This document shows positions 54,801 through 64,000 of a DNA stretch of 64,000 nucleotides, in pieces (within the stretch, counting starts at the first letter, position 1; each line of letters begins with the position of its first letter). Under the pieces are notes generated by a model, which saw only the letters and a list, made by a program, of their open reading frames with translations, was not told the DNA's origin and ran no database searches. Origin of the DNA: Mugil cephalus (Eukaryota > Chordata > Actinopteri > Mugiliformes > Mugilidae); NCBI RefSeq assembly GCF_022458985.1, contig NC_061770.1, positions 3,783,001 through 3,847,000 on the forward strand. Reading direction: 5' to 3'. A program made the translations under genes and the position numbers.

Positions 54801-57800
54801 ACATTTTCAGAAATGTCCAAGGTGGATGATAAGTTGCCGTATTGTAATTTAGTCACGTAGAATTTTATAATATGTCCGAGGAAAATGTTTCTATGCCCAA
54901 CCACATCCTTTCATTACGCCTTTGCATTTCCAAGATTAGGATACCCACACATTAAGTTGTAGCCTCTGTGGCCTCTAGACGGCAACAGTTGCATAGCAAC
55001 AGTGTTCTCACGACTTTCAGATGATGTTACGACTGAAATGCCAAGCTTTTTGTGTACACGACTTGCCATGTCATAACCAGGATTATATTATTGGACATAA
55101 GCTCACAATGTTGTGTGAGCAATTTCCAGAAATATTAGCTGGAAGACTGGAAGATATTTTAGTTTCTTCTCTCGGAATCTACTATGATAACCATATTAGC
55201 TTGTTCAATTTGAGTAGTAGTGAGATGTCTGCCACGTCATCTACCCCATGACCGCATCAAGAATCAGAAGTTTAAACACATCAAATGTAGCACAACATCT
55301 GTGCACGAAGGCAGACATCATCATAATAATAATAAGAATCAGGAAATCCAACATATTCCACTCTTCTATATCCTATAAAAACACAATTTTCAAATATTGT
55401 AAAAACAAGTTTCTAAAATAATTAGCTCAAAAATAATTAAACCTGTAAATTATACAATGAAGAACATTCGTGTCAGTGTTTGTACGGTGTCATCTGTTTC
55501 CACAAGCTTGTGTGTCGTTCCTGTGGGTTCGCTAACTGTGGGGTAAAAATAGAGAGTTGAGCAAGTGCAAAAAGAAAAAAAAAAGGAAGAAAGAAAGAAA
55601 AAAACAGAGACAAAAAATAAAATGCAGAGAAGCTGAGACAGATGGAGAGAGCAGATGGACGAGAGGAGAAAGAGGGGAGGCAGCAGAGATGGAGAGGAGT
55701 ACTTACAGGTGTTTTGGAAGGTGTGGACCTGCATGTCCACCAGGGGAAACGACTGTCTGAAACTGTACGTCACCGAAGTCTTCTTCTTCTGGAAGATCTT
55801 TGTGACCTTGAGGAAACGGAGGAGGAAGAAGAGATGCAGTGAAATAAAAATAGGGGAGCATAACGTATAAAAACATGACAGAAAGACAGAAAGCTTTTCT
55901 TTTGTTTGTTGGAAGGTCTTTAATCCCCGAGAGACATTTCAGACTCTTCGTCGTTGTATTTTTTTGCTTTGTTTTCATCACCTTGTGAATAAATCAAAAC
56001 GAGTGAATCATAGAGTCACTTTATCTTCTGTCCAAACACATCCACTGTGTGAGGAGACTCACAACGTGCTTTAACTCATTTATACACACCAGAGCTTTTG
56101 TTGAAAACTGAGTCAATGTTTGGCTCATGGTGTTTGTTTTCACTTCCATGTGACCTCTTATTTTTATTTTTTTTCATTCATTTATTGGAGACTTGACATT
56201 ATAATAACAATAACAAGTTTATCCTACTTGTCTTTTCTCTAAACTCTCTCTGCAGCGCCCCCTGCTGTGTGGATGCTGACACTGACAAATGTCTGCATCA
56301 AACAAATACAACTCTCACAATGATTAGCAGCTCATGAGCAACAAATATATGAAATATGTGAACGTTTATAAGAACTGCTGAACTTTTCTAAGTAGTACAA
56401 CCATTTAAATGTCTTTTTTATTCAACCAAAACACATATTTTAAACACATCATTTCAATTATTTTGTGTTTGGTTAATTTATTAGGACTATGTACTCTCAT
56501 ATCTTATCTTTTATTTTATTCATTTCATATTTGACAGGTCACAGGGTTTTCTTACAGACAGTGTGCAAGGTTTCTGTGCTTAAAATCAGAAAGAATGATG
56601 TCAGCTTTTAATTATAAATTTCTTTTGTGTTCTTTGCTGAACTAGAACGCGAAGTGTGACTCAAAAACTGGTATTTGTTCTAGTTGGTTATTTCATCTGC
56701 GTTTTGCCGTCAAATGAGGAGTTAAAAATTGAAATGTTCCCACAACATTAGAAGACACAGATATACGCTCATACCATCAGCAGGTCGTTGAACAGGAAGA
56801 CTTCTCTCTGATGGACGCCACTCCTCTGAGCTCTGTTTGGGTCTGGGACCTCGAACAGCTGACAGCAGCACACCAGCCTGCGGTGAGGCAGTGACAGCAC
56901 CTGCAACACACATGAGAGGAGCGGTGTATTCTGGTTCCTGAGTGCATTTACTGGAAGACGTCTTCGATTTGACTTCTGTGACGTCTACATGAGAAAGTAC
57001 TAAACATGAGGAGGTCTAAAGAAGCCAGGTGCAACAGAGTAATACTGAGAGGCCTTTTTGTCACTTTGATTATTGACTTTTAACATCTAGTGATGTAATC
57101 CATACACTGATGTACATGAATACTGGATGGTATTCTTATTAATATTGTGAAATAGATTTAAATCATATGAAGGAATCCCTATTAATGTTAATGTTTCAAA
57201 CAGTAAGGTTTTTATTATTTATTATAGGTTTTTATAATATTCACCAGACATTCACAAAATTAATGATATTAATTTATTATTAAATATATTAATAGTTTGA
57301 AATCTATTTTTCTGTTACTGGCCTTTTATTAAAATGCATTAAGTATTATTTTTTTAAGCATCCTGACTTTACCCTAAGTTGCCTGAAACTTTTGTACGAC
57401 TTATTATATCTGTCTGTTTCATTTGTCTTACGGGCTTCTTGCCGACCACCATCCTCTCCACGGCCTGGACTTGCGACACGTGGTCATCGTTTGTCCTCAG
57501 CTCCCACTTCTGGATCCTTCCATAGATCGCCACCAGCAGGTCTCTGGGGATGTCCTGGCCGTTATCTACACCTAATGGAATCACACATGTGAGAATTAAG
57601 CTTCTGGGGTACAGTTATAATGGAGAGTGAAAGGCTGGACAAAGCCAAACCACCTATAGTTACCGCCCAATCATCGTACCTATATTCATCCTTGTAAAGT
57701 GAGAAACACGATGCTTCCTCCAGCATTAACCTAAACGCTGACCGCTGTTCTACTCCCTATGTCTCCTCGTGTGTTTTATCATTAATTTCATCCAAATGTT

Positions 57801-60800
57801 GAGAAATAGCTCATAACCATATGTCATTCTGAAATAAATGTTGAATCTGAGTGACTGAGTCTGAAAAGTTTAAAAAAATGATCTGGTTTGTGTCTCACTA
57901 CAACTTACAACTGCTGTACTTGATGTTTCCATGTGAATATTTAATTCTAATTAAATCTGAAAAGAATCAGTCAGAGGAACAGAGTGTTTTTGTTGTCAAG
58001 TTCTCATGATTGCCACTCCTGTCTGCTTTGTTGAAATCTTGACTGTTACAGGCAATGTCAACAGCCCGTAGCATCTACTGTTAAGCCAGTTATGGTTTTG
58101 AAACATTTCATACACTAATTACAAGGGATGAGCCACCGACTGACCCCGCAGGTTCTTGATGAAGTCCTCCAGCTTCATCTTCCTCTCTGGTTTGACATTG
58201 GGGCTGTACATGTCTGTGTTGAGGAGGATGATGGCAAAGGCCAGGATGAAGATGGTGTCTGGATTCTGGAACTGCCGGATCAGCACCGGGTTACAAACGC
58301 AGTATCTCTGACTGTAGAGACAGAGCACGAGGGAGAGAGAAGGGGGAGCGCTCACTTTCATTACAGCTTATGTTCACAAACAAGACCACACAGCAAGTTG
58401 TCTCTAACCTCATCCCTCTCTTTCTTTTGCCTCCTCTTCCAACTTTCATTAGAGGAACCAGAAGACAAAAAGTCATCGGTTCCAAAAGAAGTAGCCCACC
58501 CCCCCACCGTTAACCATCTTCCACACAAGAAAAATCCCCCATCTATACTTTGGACTTCATCAATCAGTTCCCTTCCACCAGTCTGATTCCTTTGTCAAGT
58601 TACCTTGTGTCCTGTCTACAAATAAATGTACAAAAGCCACGATTTGTCTGAGTGAAGGGTTCAGTTTAATACCTGAAGGCCTCCACCAGCCGCTCCACCC
58701 GCTGAGCTTCCCCTTGAACTTTAATCTGAGCCTGGAACTTCCTCAGAGCGTCGTCCAAGTCCATCCCCGAGAAATCCATCTCATCCAGGACGCAGCTAAA
58801 CACAGGGACAAAGCACTGATCATCATCTACAACAGCAATACTTAGTCATGTTAAATCATATGCTCGTGAACTTGAATATATACCATCATGTATAAATTCA
58901 CTGTTTCTACTGCCTTGTGTTGTACACAGCTGCTGCACCTTCTCACAGCGTGACGCCCACCAAACCCAGATCTGTCAGCACAGTAATCACTAATTACAGT
59001 TTTATGCTCATTGTTTTTGTAGTCTAGTTATTGAACAAAGCTGCAGGACTCCACTGCTCTGTGGTTGGATGTGGCGTGGATGGATAGATGAGGCGTTTTT
59101 CCAGCTGAACTGGTTATGATTCTGGACAAACAAGACTTTTAGAGCCCTCATCAGCTTTTGGAAGATGTGATCTGGCTTCACAAGCTGCGAATCTGTCCTA
59201 GAAAACTACTCTTATATCTACGAGATCAGAGTCGACACAGATAAGATTTCCTGTACTCATTCGCTCATTAATCCTAAATTGTCTTGTGATGCTGTCATGA
59301 CCATTGTGCCATTCAGAGATCATCTACTCTACTTTTAAATGATCTAAATAACATTACAAACTTCTCTTCAGCTGTTTCAGGTTCATGGTCATCTTCAGAG
59401 CCGTTACCATCGGAAGTTCTCCAGTTCTGCAATAAACCTGGTAACGAGGTGCTGTAGCATCATCTTTCTGTGTCAGTAAGCTAATAAAAAGAGGCTGTAT
59501 TTGTTTAGAGTAATAATAAATAAGAACAACATCATAGGGTCAGACTTGAAATGACCTTATCATTTTATTTCATTTGAGAAATAGCAGAGCATCCAATTCT
59601 ATGAATTTGTTATGGTCACATAGTCCAGCAGTCGCTAAAGATCCAACGTATGGATTTAAAGAGTAAAAGGTCAGTATGCTTCAGATCATGTACCTGTCAG
59701 ATCTTCAAACAGCATCTGACGCTCTTCTCACAACCCTTCACCTTTCAGGTGAGAAGTCATTTTCCCACCTATCTGAAACCACCAATCTGACTATGTTCAC
59801 TTGTTTTTATTTCCACACAGTGATTGGACTTGTGTGTGCAGGAGATTCTTTATAGTTGATTCTTTCTTTCAGTTTGGTAAAAACATCACAAACACAATTC
59901 ATCTGAACAAAACACCTGTAGACAACACATCAAAGTGGAAAAGATTTTGTTTTCCATGAACACCTTCAGCCTTAATCGTTCTCATCTCTCCATCCTTGCA
60001 TGACAGGATTATGACACAGTTCAGGACTGTAAAGTGACTGCTGACTCACTCGAGAACATCCTTGTTGAACTGCTGCCGGCTGCCCAGGAACTCTCCAATC
60101 ATCTGCCGGCTCAGACCTTTCCGCTCCAGGATGAACCTTGCGATGCCCACCGGTGTGTCTGACACGAAACCCCTCTCAATCAGGTACTGGATCCCCTTTT
60201 CTGGCTTCCTAAAGACCAGAGGAGACACTGCAACTCAGCTAGTTTTTTGTTTTCATTTAGACATGGAATGTGAGCTCCTTTTTTAAAAAACACATTGTCA
60301 GCTACTGCTCAGAAATGCATGTGTTATGTTTGAATCAGAAGAGTGAGACTAAACAGTTTCATACAGGATTGTGCAAAAGCTTAGGTAGTACAGAGCGCCA
60401 CAGGAAATCATTCCTGCCTGTGGCCATCAACCTGTACAACTCCTCACTTTGAGTATCAGGCACTCTGAGTCACTCAGTTGGATAAATTCCTTCTTGTGCA
60501 ATAACCCACATTTTTACTGAGATTGTGCAATAACTCATGTTCACTTTCTTGTCATATACTTGAACATATTTCTTTATATATTTAATGGACTCTGGACTCA
60601 CCGTGTGCAATAATTTCCCGATGTGCAATACTCCATACATACTGGTACACTGTGAGTAGGAGCAGCTGTAGTGAAAAGTAATTTTCCCTTGGGATCAATA
60701 AAGTAATTCGGATTGATTCTCATTCTAATTTAGACTGAGACAACACAATCAGTGAGGTGTCTGATAGTTTAATTCTGCTGATAGTTTAAAGGTTTCTTGC

Positions 60801-63800
60801 CAAAGATGGTCTGGGGCCTGTAGATAATCCCTTCCATGCTAAGGGTCACTTATCTCGTTTTTCATGCTGGATTTCTGAGAGCAAGATTAGAGAATGTGTG
60901 AAACTGTGCTTTCTGGATTGTTGTATATATATCTACCGACACAAACAAATTCTTACTTGTTAAACAGGTTGAGTCCAATGCGATACTGACGCCGCTGCAC
61001 CACATCATTGTTGAAGGCGGGCGAGTCCCAGCTGTGGCGGCTCTCTCTCTGATAGGTCTGCTTCCCCAGGGTGGCTCCTCCGATTGGCTCCCGCAGGCTG
61101 TCGCGCGACGAGGAGCCCGAGCTGCAGTTATTGACCGTCGTGTCGTCGTTGGAGTTGGTGGTGGTGGAGTTGACGCTCTCGTTGTCACCGTCTGAGCAGA
61201 GCAGGTGGTGATGGTGGAGGTGGGAATGGTGGGCGAGGTGCTGCTGCTGGGCCTCCATGTTTTGGAGTGCCGAGGAGGAGGAGGAGGACAGCGGCGAAGG
61301 CGTGAGTGGCGGCGGCAGGGGCGAGAGAGGTGTGAGTGGGGGTACGGGGGAGGGCAAAGGGGAGGAGGGGGGCTCCGGGTAAGCGTGAGGGAGGTGGTGG
61401 TGTTGGTGATGCAGGTGGTGGTAATGGTGCTGGGCGAAGTGGTGTGGGTGCTGCATGTAGGGGATGCCACCGTGTCCGTGGTGCATGTGCATCATGTGAG
61501 GCTGGCTGTACTGTGGGTGGTGATGGAGGATGGTGGGGAGGTGAGGGATGGGGGAGGGGTGAGGGTGAGGGTGAGGGTGAGGGTGCGGGTGCGGGTGAGA
61601 GTGGGGGTGCTGCAGCGGGTGAGGGAGAGGATGTGAGGGCAGGGTCCGTGCTGAAGGCATCGGCAGGGGGACGTTAGCGGGGCTGCGAGTCTGACCCTGC
61701 GCCGTGGCGACCGAGCGGCCGTTTGGTTTGTGTTTGATGGTTCCCTGTGGAGAGTCGGCTTCACTGCTTCCTCCGCCTCCTCCTCGCTCATCCTCTCCAC
61801 TTTCACCTTCCCCTCCTCCTCCCCGCCGCTCCCTCTCTCCTCCCCCTCGCTCGACTCCCGATGGCTCTTGCTCGTACACCAGACGTCCGATAGACCCTCG
61901 CTCTGACCTGTTTGTACGGCAACAACAATAACAACAGCTGGAAGAGAGCCATAGACACTGCAGCTATGTTGCTGTAACCAAGTGGAAGATAGATTTACTG
62001 AGAATCCAAGCTAGTAAAAAAGAAGCACGTGCTCCAGAACATCAATCTCTGAGGTATCTTGCTGTTGGAGCTGCATATAACTCCTATCTGCAACGCCCCT
62101 GTTATGTGGACGCGGACGTGAACACAAAGTTTATGTGTGATATGCAATAATTATGAACAAAATTAAATCAGAAATTATAACCACAGTAATGTGAAACGAG
62201 GCATTAAAGTGCTGCAGCTGCACTAACCTGTCACTCATGTCCACTGAGCTGTCGCTGGGCGGTTCAATGGTCAGGACAGGGAGGTGTCCTCCTCCTCCTC
62301 CTCCTCCTCCGCCTGGCCTCCCTCTGTACTCCCCTCGACACTCTGTGCAGGGGGTGCTGCTCCTCCGACTGGCACTGCTGCCTCCCTCAGTTTCTCTGCT
62401 ATCCTCTCTTCCCCCTGCGCTTCCTCCTCCCCCTCCTCCCCAGTATTCTGTATCAGAGCTGGAGGCAGGGCGGGAGAGAGGCGACGAGGGGAGGCAGCCT
62501 TCGTCCATGTAGAGGGTGACATCGCTGAAGGAGGTGGTGGTGCTGTCCTCGTGCATGGCGGCACCTCCTCTCCCTCCCCCTCCCCCCCCTACCGCCCTGC
62601 CTGCAGTGCGTCGGGAAGATGCATTGGCGTTGCGCCATGCACACTGTCTGTAATCTTCGTCCTCGTCTTCCTCCTCGTCCTCCTCTCCTTCTTCCTCCTC
62701 CTCTTCCTCTTCTTCGTCTCCTTCCTCCTCATCCTCATCGTCGTCCTCCTCTCCCTCTCCTCCTACTTCTTGTGAGTCTTCACGACCAGACTGGCAGGTG
62801 AGGGAGTCGTCCATGGAATCAGCCAGAGACTTCACCTGCAGAAAAAAGAACATCAAATATCTTTAGCTGATCTCAGCACAAGAAAAGAAATGAAAGATCT
62901 GATTCCAGAGATGCTTCTTAGCATGACTGCAACACTCTGGACTCAAAAGGTTTCTAGCTGATTGCTGGACATTTGCTAACAGTCATCCAAGATGTTGCTG
63001 CAGGATGAGAGACGTAGGAGGCCCAATTATAATCATTTTAGATTCCTTTTCATTTTGCTGACTGGCACAACATTTAATATCAAAATAGACAAGATAATAT
63101 TTACTTTAAGTTGCTTTTTTACCAGCTTTTAATAGAAAGATTCATCTATGTGTCTTCTGTATAACAATCATACAAACGTGATATGGAATACTGGTTTTGT
63201 TAATAATATGCCCCAGTGGTAGCATATAAATGACAGGAAACAGGGAAAGGAAAATGCTTGAAAAGCCAGAAGAAGTTAATTAAAGATATTCTTTGGTTGA
63301 AAGGGATTAGAATAATTCAGCTTGTATGAAAATGGATGCTTGATTAATTTTCTGCCTATTAAGATAAAATTAATTTATGAATTGTTTCAGATTGAAAGTG
63401 TTGATTCCAACTTAAGGTTGTCTATGAGAACTGTTACTGTACAATTCTTCAGTAGCTTTGACATCAGGAACGTGGTTGAGCATAGTGAACATAACTTCAG
63501 TGTTTTGATAATGATGGTGACTGATGCTGTACCTCAGAGATAGCATGTGTGGTTGTATAATGGTTGTTTAGAGTAATGGTGCTCAAGCTCAAATGTATTT
63601 TGTGGAGTTCCTCACAGCTCGGTGCTGGGCCCAGTTTTCTTATGAATAAACAGCTACCTCAAGCGCAACAGTTTTCTTAAAGGTTAAAGAGGCGTTATAG
63701 AGCTAAAGGAAAGCACTCAGGTATGACAGCATAAAAAAAAATGAAATCAAAAGCTGTTAACTGATAACCTCCTTCTTAAACCTGTGTTTTTATCTTACTG

Positions 63801-64000
63801 CCATTTCTGTCTTAATTTTATTCTACTGTGTGTTTCAACCTTTGAAACACAATGTAGAATTATGGTTTACTTCTTGTCTCTCTCTAAAACACTTTGTAGA
63901 CCTTGTTTATGGTGAAACTTATTGACATAATTTCTGTATAAAAAACTAAGAAAATATAACTACTTCACCTGTTTTGAGAAGGAGTCATCAATATCTCCTG
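45879..64000 (-). CDS. iqsec2: IQ motif and SEC7 domain protein 2 (IQSEC2), 5' end missing
   Basis: IQSEC2 (BRAG1) is an Arf6 guanine-nucleotide exchange factor of the postsynaptic density. Exons in transcript order: 64000(partial)-63969, 62835-62228, 61907-60957, 60208-60050, 58795-58673, 58311-58145, 57571-57432, 56900-56775, 55806-55707, 50675-50514, 49927-49706, 48601-48552, 47111-45879. The frame stays open for about 1356 residues. In order: [19 protein letters not shown]; an acidic Glu/Asp tract; a His/Pro-rich linker; the SEC7 domain ([19 protein letters not shown] to NLRG) with the catalytic Glu in VQGEAQ; the PH domain ([19 protein letters not shown] to [11 protein letters not shown]); a coiled-coil-like ELEKQKG; and a Pro/His-rich tail with [16 protein letters not shown] and the PDZ ligand [21 protein letters not shown] and [10 protein letters not shown] favour IQSEC2 over IQSEC1. 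The N-terminal coiled coil and IQ motif lie beyond 64000. Confidence 0.96.
47157..48551 (-). other. iqsec2 last intron, no feature seen
   Basis: AT-rich intron between the 50-nt exon (48601-48552) and the large terminal exon. I found no further exon or repeat family. Confidence 0.5.
48552..48601 (-). other. iqsec2: iqsec2 50-nt exon ([16 protein letters not shown])
   Basis: Flanked by an acceptor ending TAACAG and a GTAAGT donor on the minus strand, this exon encodes [17 protein letters not shown]. It supplies the 1-to-0 phase shift needed to join the exon at 49706 to the terminal exon at 47111. Without it the frame reaches a stop within a few codons. RRNSVGS looks like a basophilic kinase or 14-3-3 type site. 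Confidence 0.93.
50676..55706 (-). other. iqsec2 5-kb intron inside the PH-domain coding region
   Basis: This is the largest intron of the gene in the window. It contains TC/AC microsatellites (51847-51892 and about 53727-53760), an A-run near 53092 and a T-run near 54064-54081. I recognise no gene, RNA or transposon in it. Confidence 0.55.
51847..51892 (+). repeat. (TC)n-(AC)n compound microsatellite
   Basis: A CTCTCTCT tract passes into an ACACAC tract within an iqsec2 intron. Confidence 0.85.
56255..56267 (-). promoter_or_regulatory. Candidate CTCF site in an iqsec2 intron
   Basis: The minus strand reads CAGCAGGGGGCGC. It has the same core and orientation as the motif at 44764-44777. Evidence is the motif only. 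Confidence 0.35.
58796..60049 (-). other. iqsec2 intron within the SEC7 domain, nothing recognised
   Basis: About 1.25 kb between the SEC7 exons at 58673-58795 and 60050-60208. It is AT-rich and I found no repeat family or additional exon. Confidence 0.5.
60365..60712 (+). mobile_element. 3' end of a non-LTR retrotransposon (LINE fragment)
   Basis: This sits antisense to iqsec2 in the intron 60209-60956. A short plus-strand frame ends in [19 protein letters not shown] and stop (60452), a typical C terminus of fish LINE ORF2 proteins. It is followed by a 3' UTR with repeated TGTGCAATAA units and a GGGATCAATAAAGTAATTC tail. Only the 3' end is present, as expected for 5'-truncated insertion. 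Confidence 0.75.
62836..63968 (-). other. iqsec2 intron at the right edge, nothing recognised
   Basis: AT-rich intron between the exon at 62835 and the partial exon at 63969-64000. No repeat family is recognised. Confidence 0.5.

Noticed and set aside
55021..55251. 76-codon plus-strand frame in the large iqsec2 intron
   Set aside because: There is no family similarity, no splice or promoter context, and normal intronic base composition. Length alone is not enough.
60862..61677. Long frames on both strands across the iqsec2 His/Pro-rich exon (60862-61470 minus, 61205-61636 plus)
   Set aside because: They are shadows of the repetitive coding exon 60957-61907, with Thr/Pro/Ser or Val/Arg/Gly repeats only and no start or splice support.

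Overview
The window is vertebrate nuclear DNA and very probably from a teleost fish. Its genes are split into short exons with GT-AG introns, the introns are compact, and the interspersed repeats are typical of fish: a Tc1 element with long inverted repeats, hAT and pogo/Tigger-like elements, foldback MITEs and a LINE 3' end. I joined the exons by eye using splice sites and reading phase. For all five genes the joined frame stays open.

Layout. (1) About 1-12570, plus strand: an NDRG1-type gene without its 5' end (13 exons, last 339 residues), with a decayed Tc1 element in its last intron. (2) 12747-16176, minus strand: rfc2, complete, 6 coding exons, 356 aa, tail-to-tail with the NDRG gene. 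(3) 17372-32810, plus strand: usp11, complete, 21 coding exons, 1014 aa, carrying several hAT-derived insertions in its introns. It starts in a CpG-rich region that also holds an unexplained 89-codon minus-strand ORF. (4) 35056-39238, minus strand: emc3, complete, 8 coding exons, 261 aa, tail-to-tail with usp11. (5) 45879 to beyond 64000, minus strand: iqsec2, whose 5' end is outside the window; 13 exons give about 1356 C-terminal residues including the SEC7 and PH domains and the PDZ ligand.

The genes do not form an operon-like unit. They cover stress/differentiation signalling (NDRG1), the DNA clamp loader (RFC2), nuclear deubiquitination (USP11), membrane-protein insertion at the ER (EMC3) and postsynaptic Arf activation (IQSEC2). 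The linkage is of some interest: human USP11 and IQSEC2 are both on Xp11, and human EMC3 lies near IQSEC1 on 3p25, so the right half looks like an ancestral neighbourhood.

I found no convincing undescribed biological system. The best leads are an inverted pair of hAT fragments that flanks usp11 exons 2-8, an alternative iqsec2 C terminus controlled by a 50-nt exon, the divergent ORF at the usp11 promoter, and an E-box/CCAAT/ETS cluster at the emc3 promoter.
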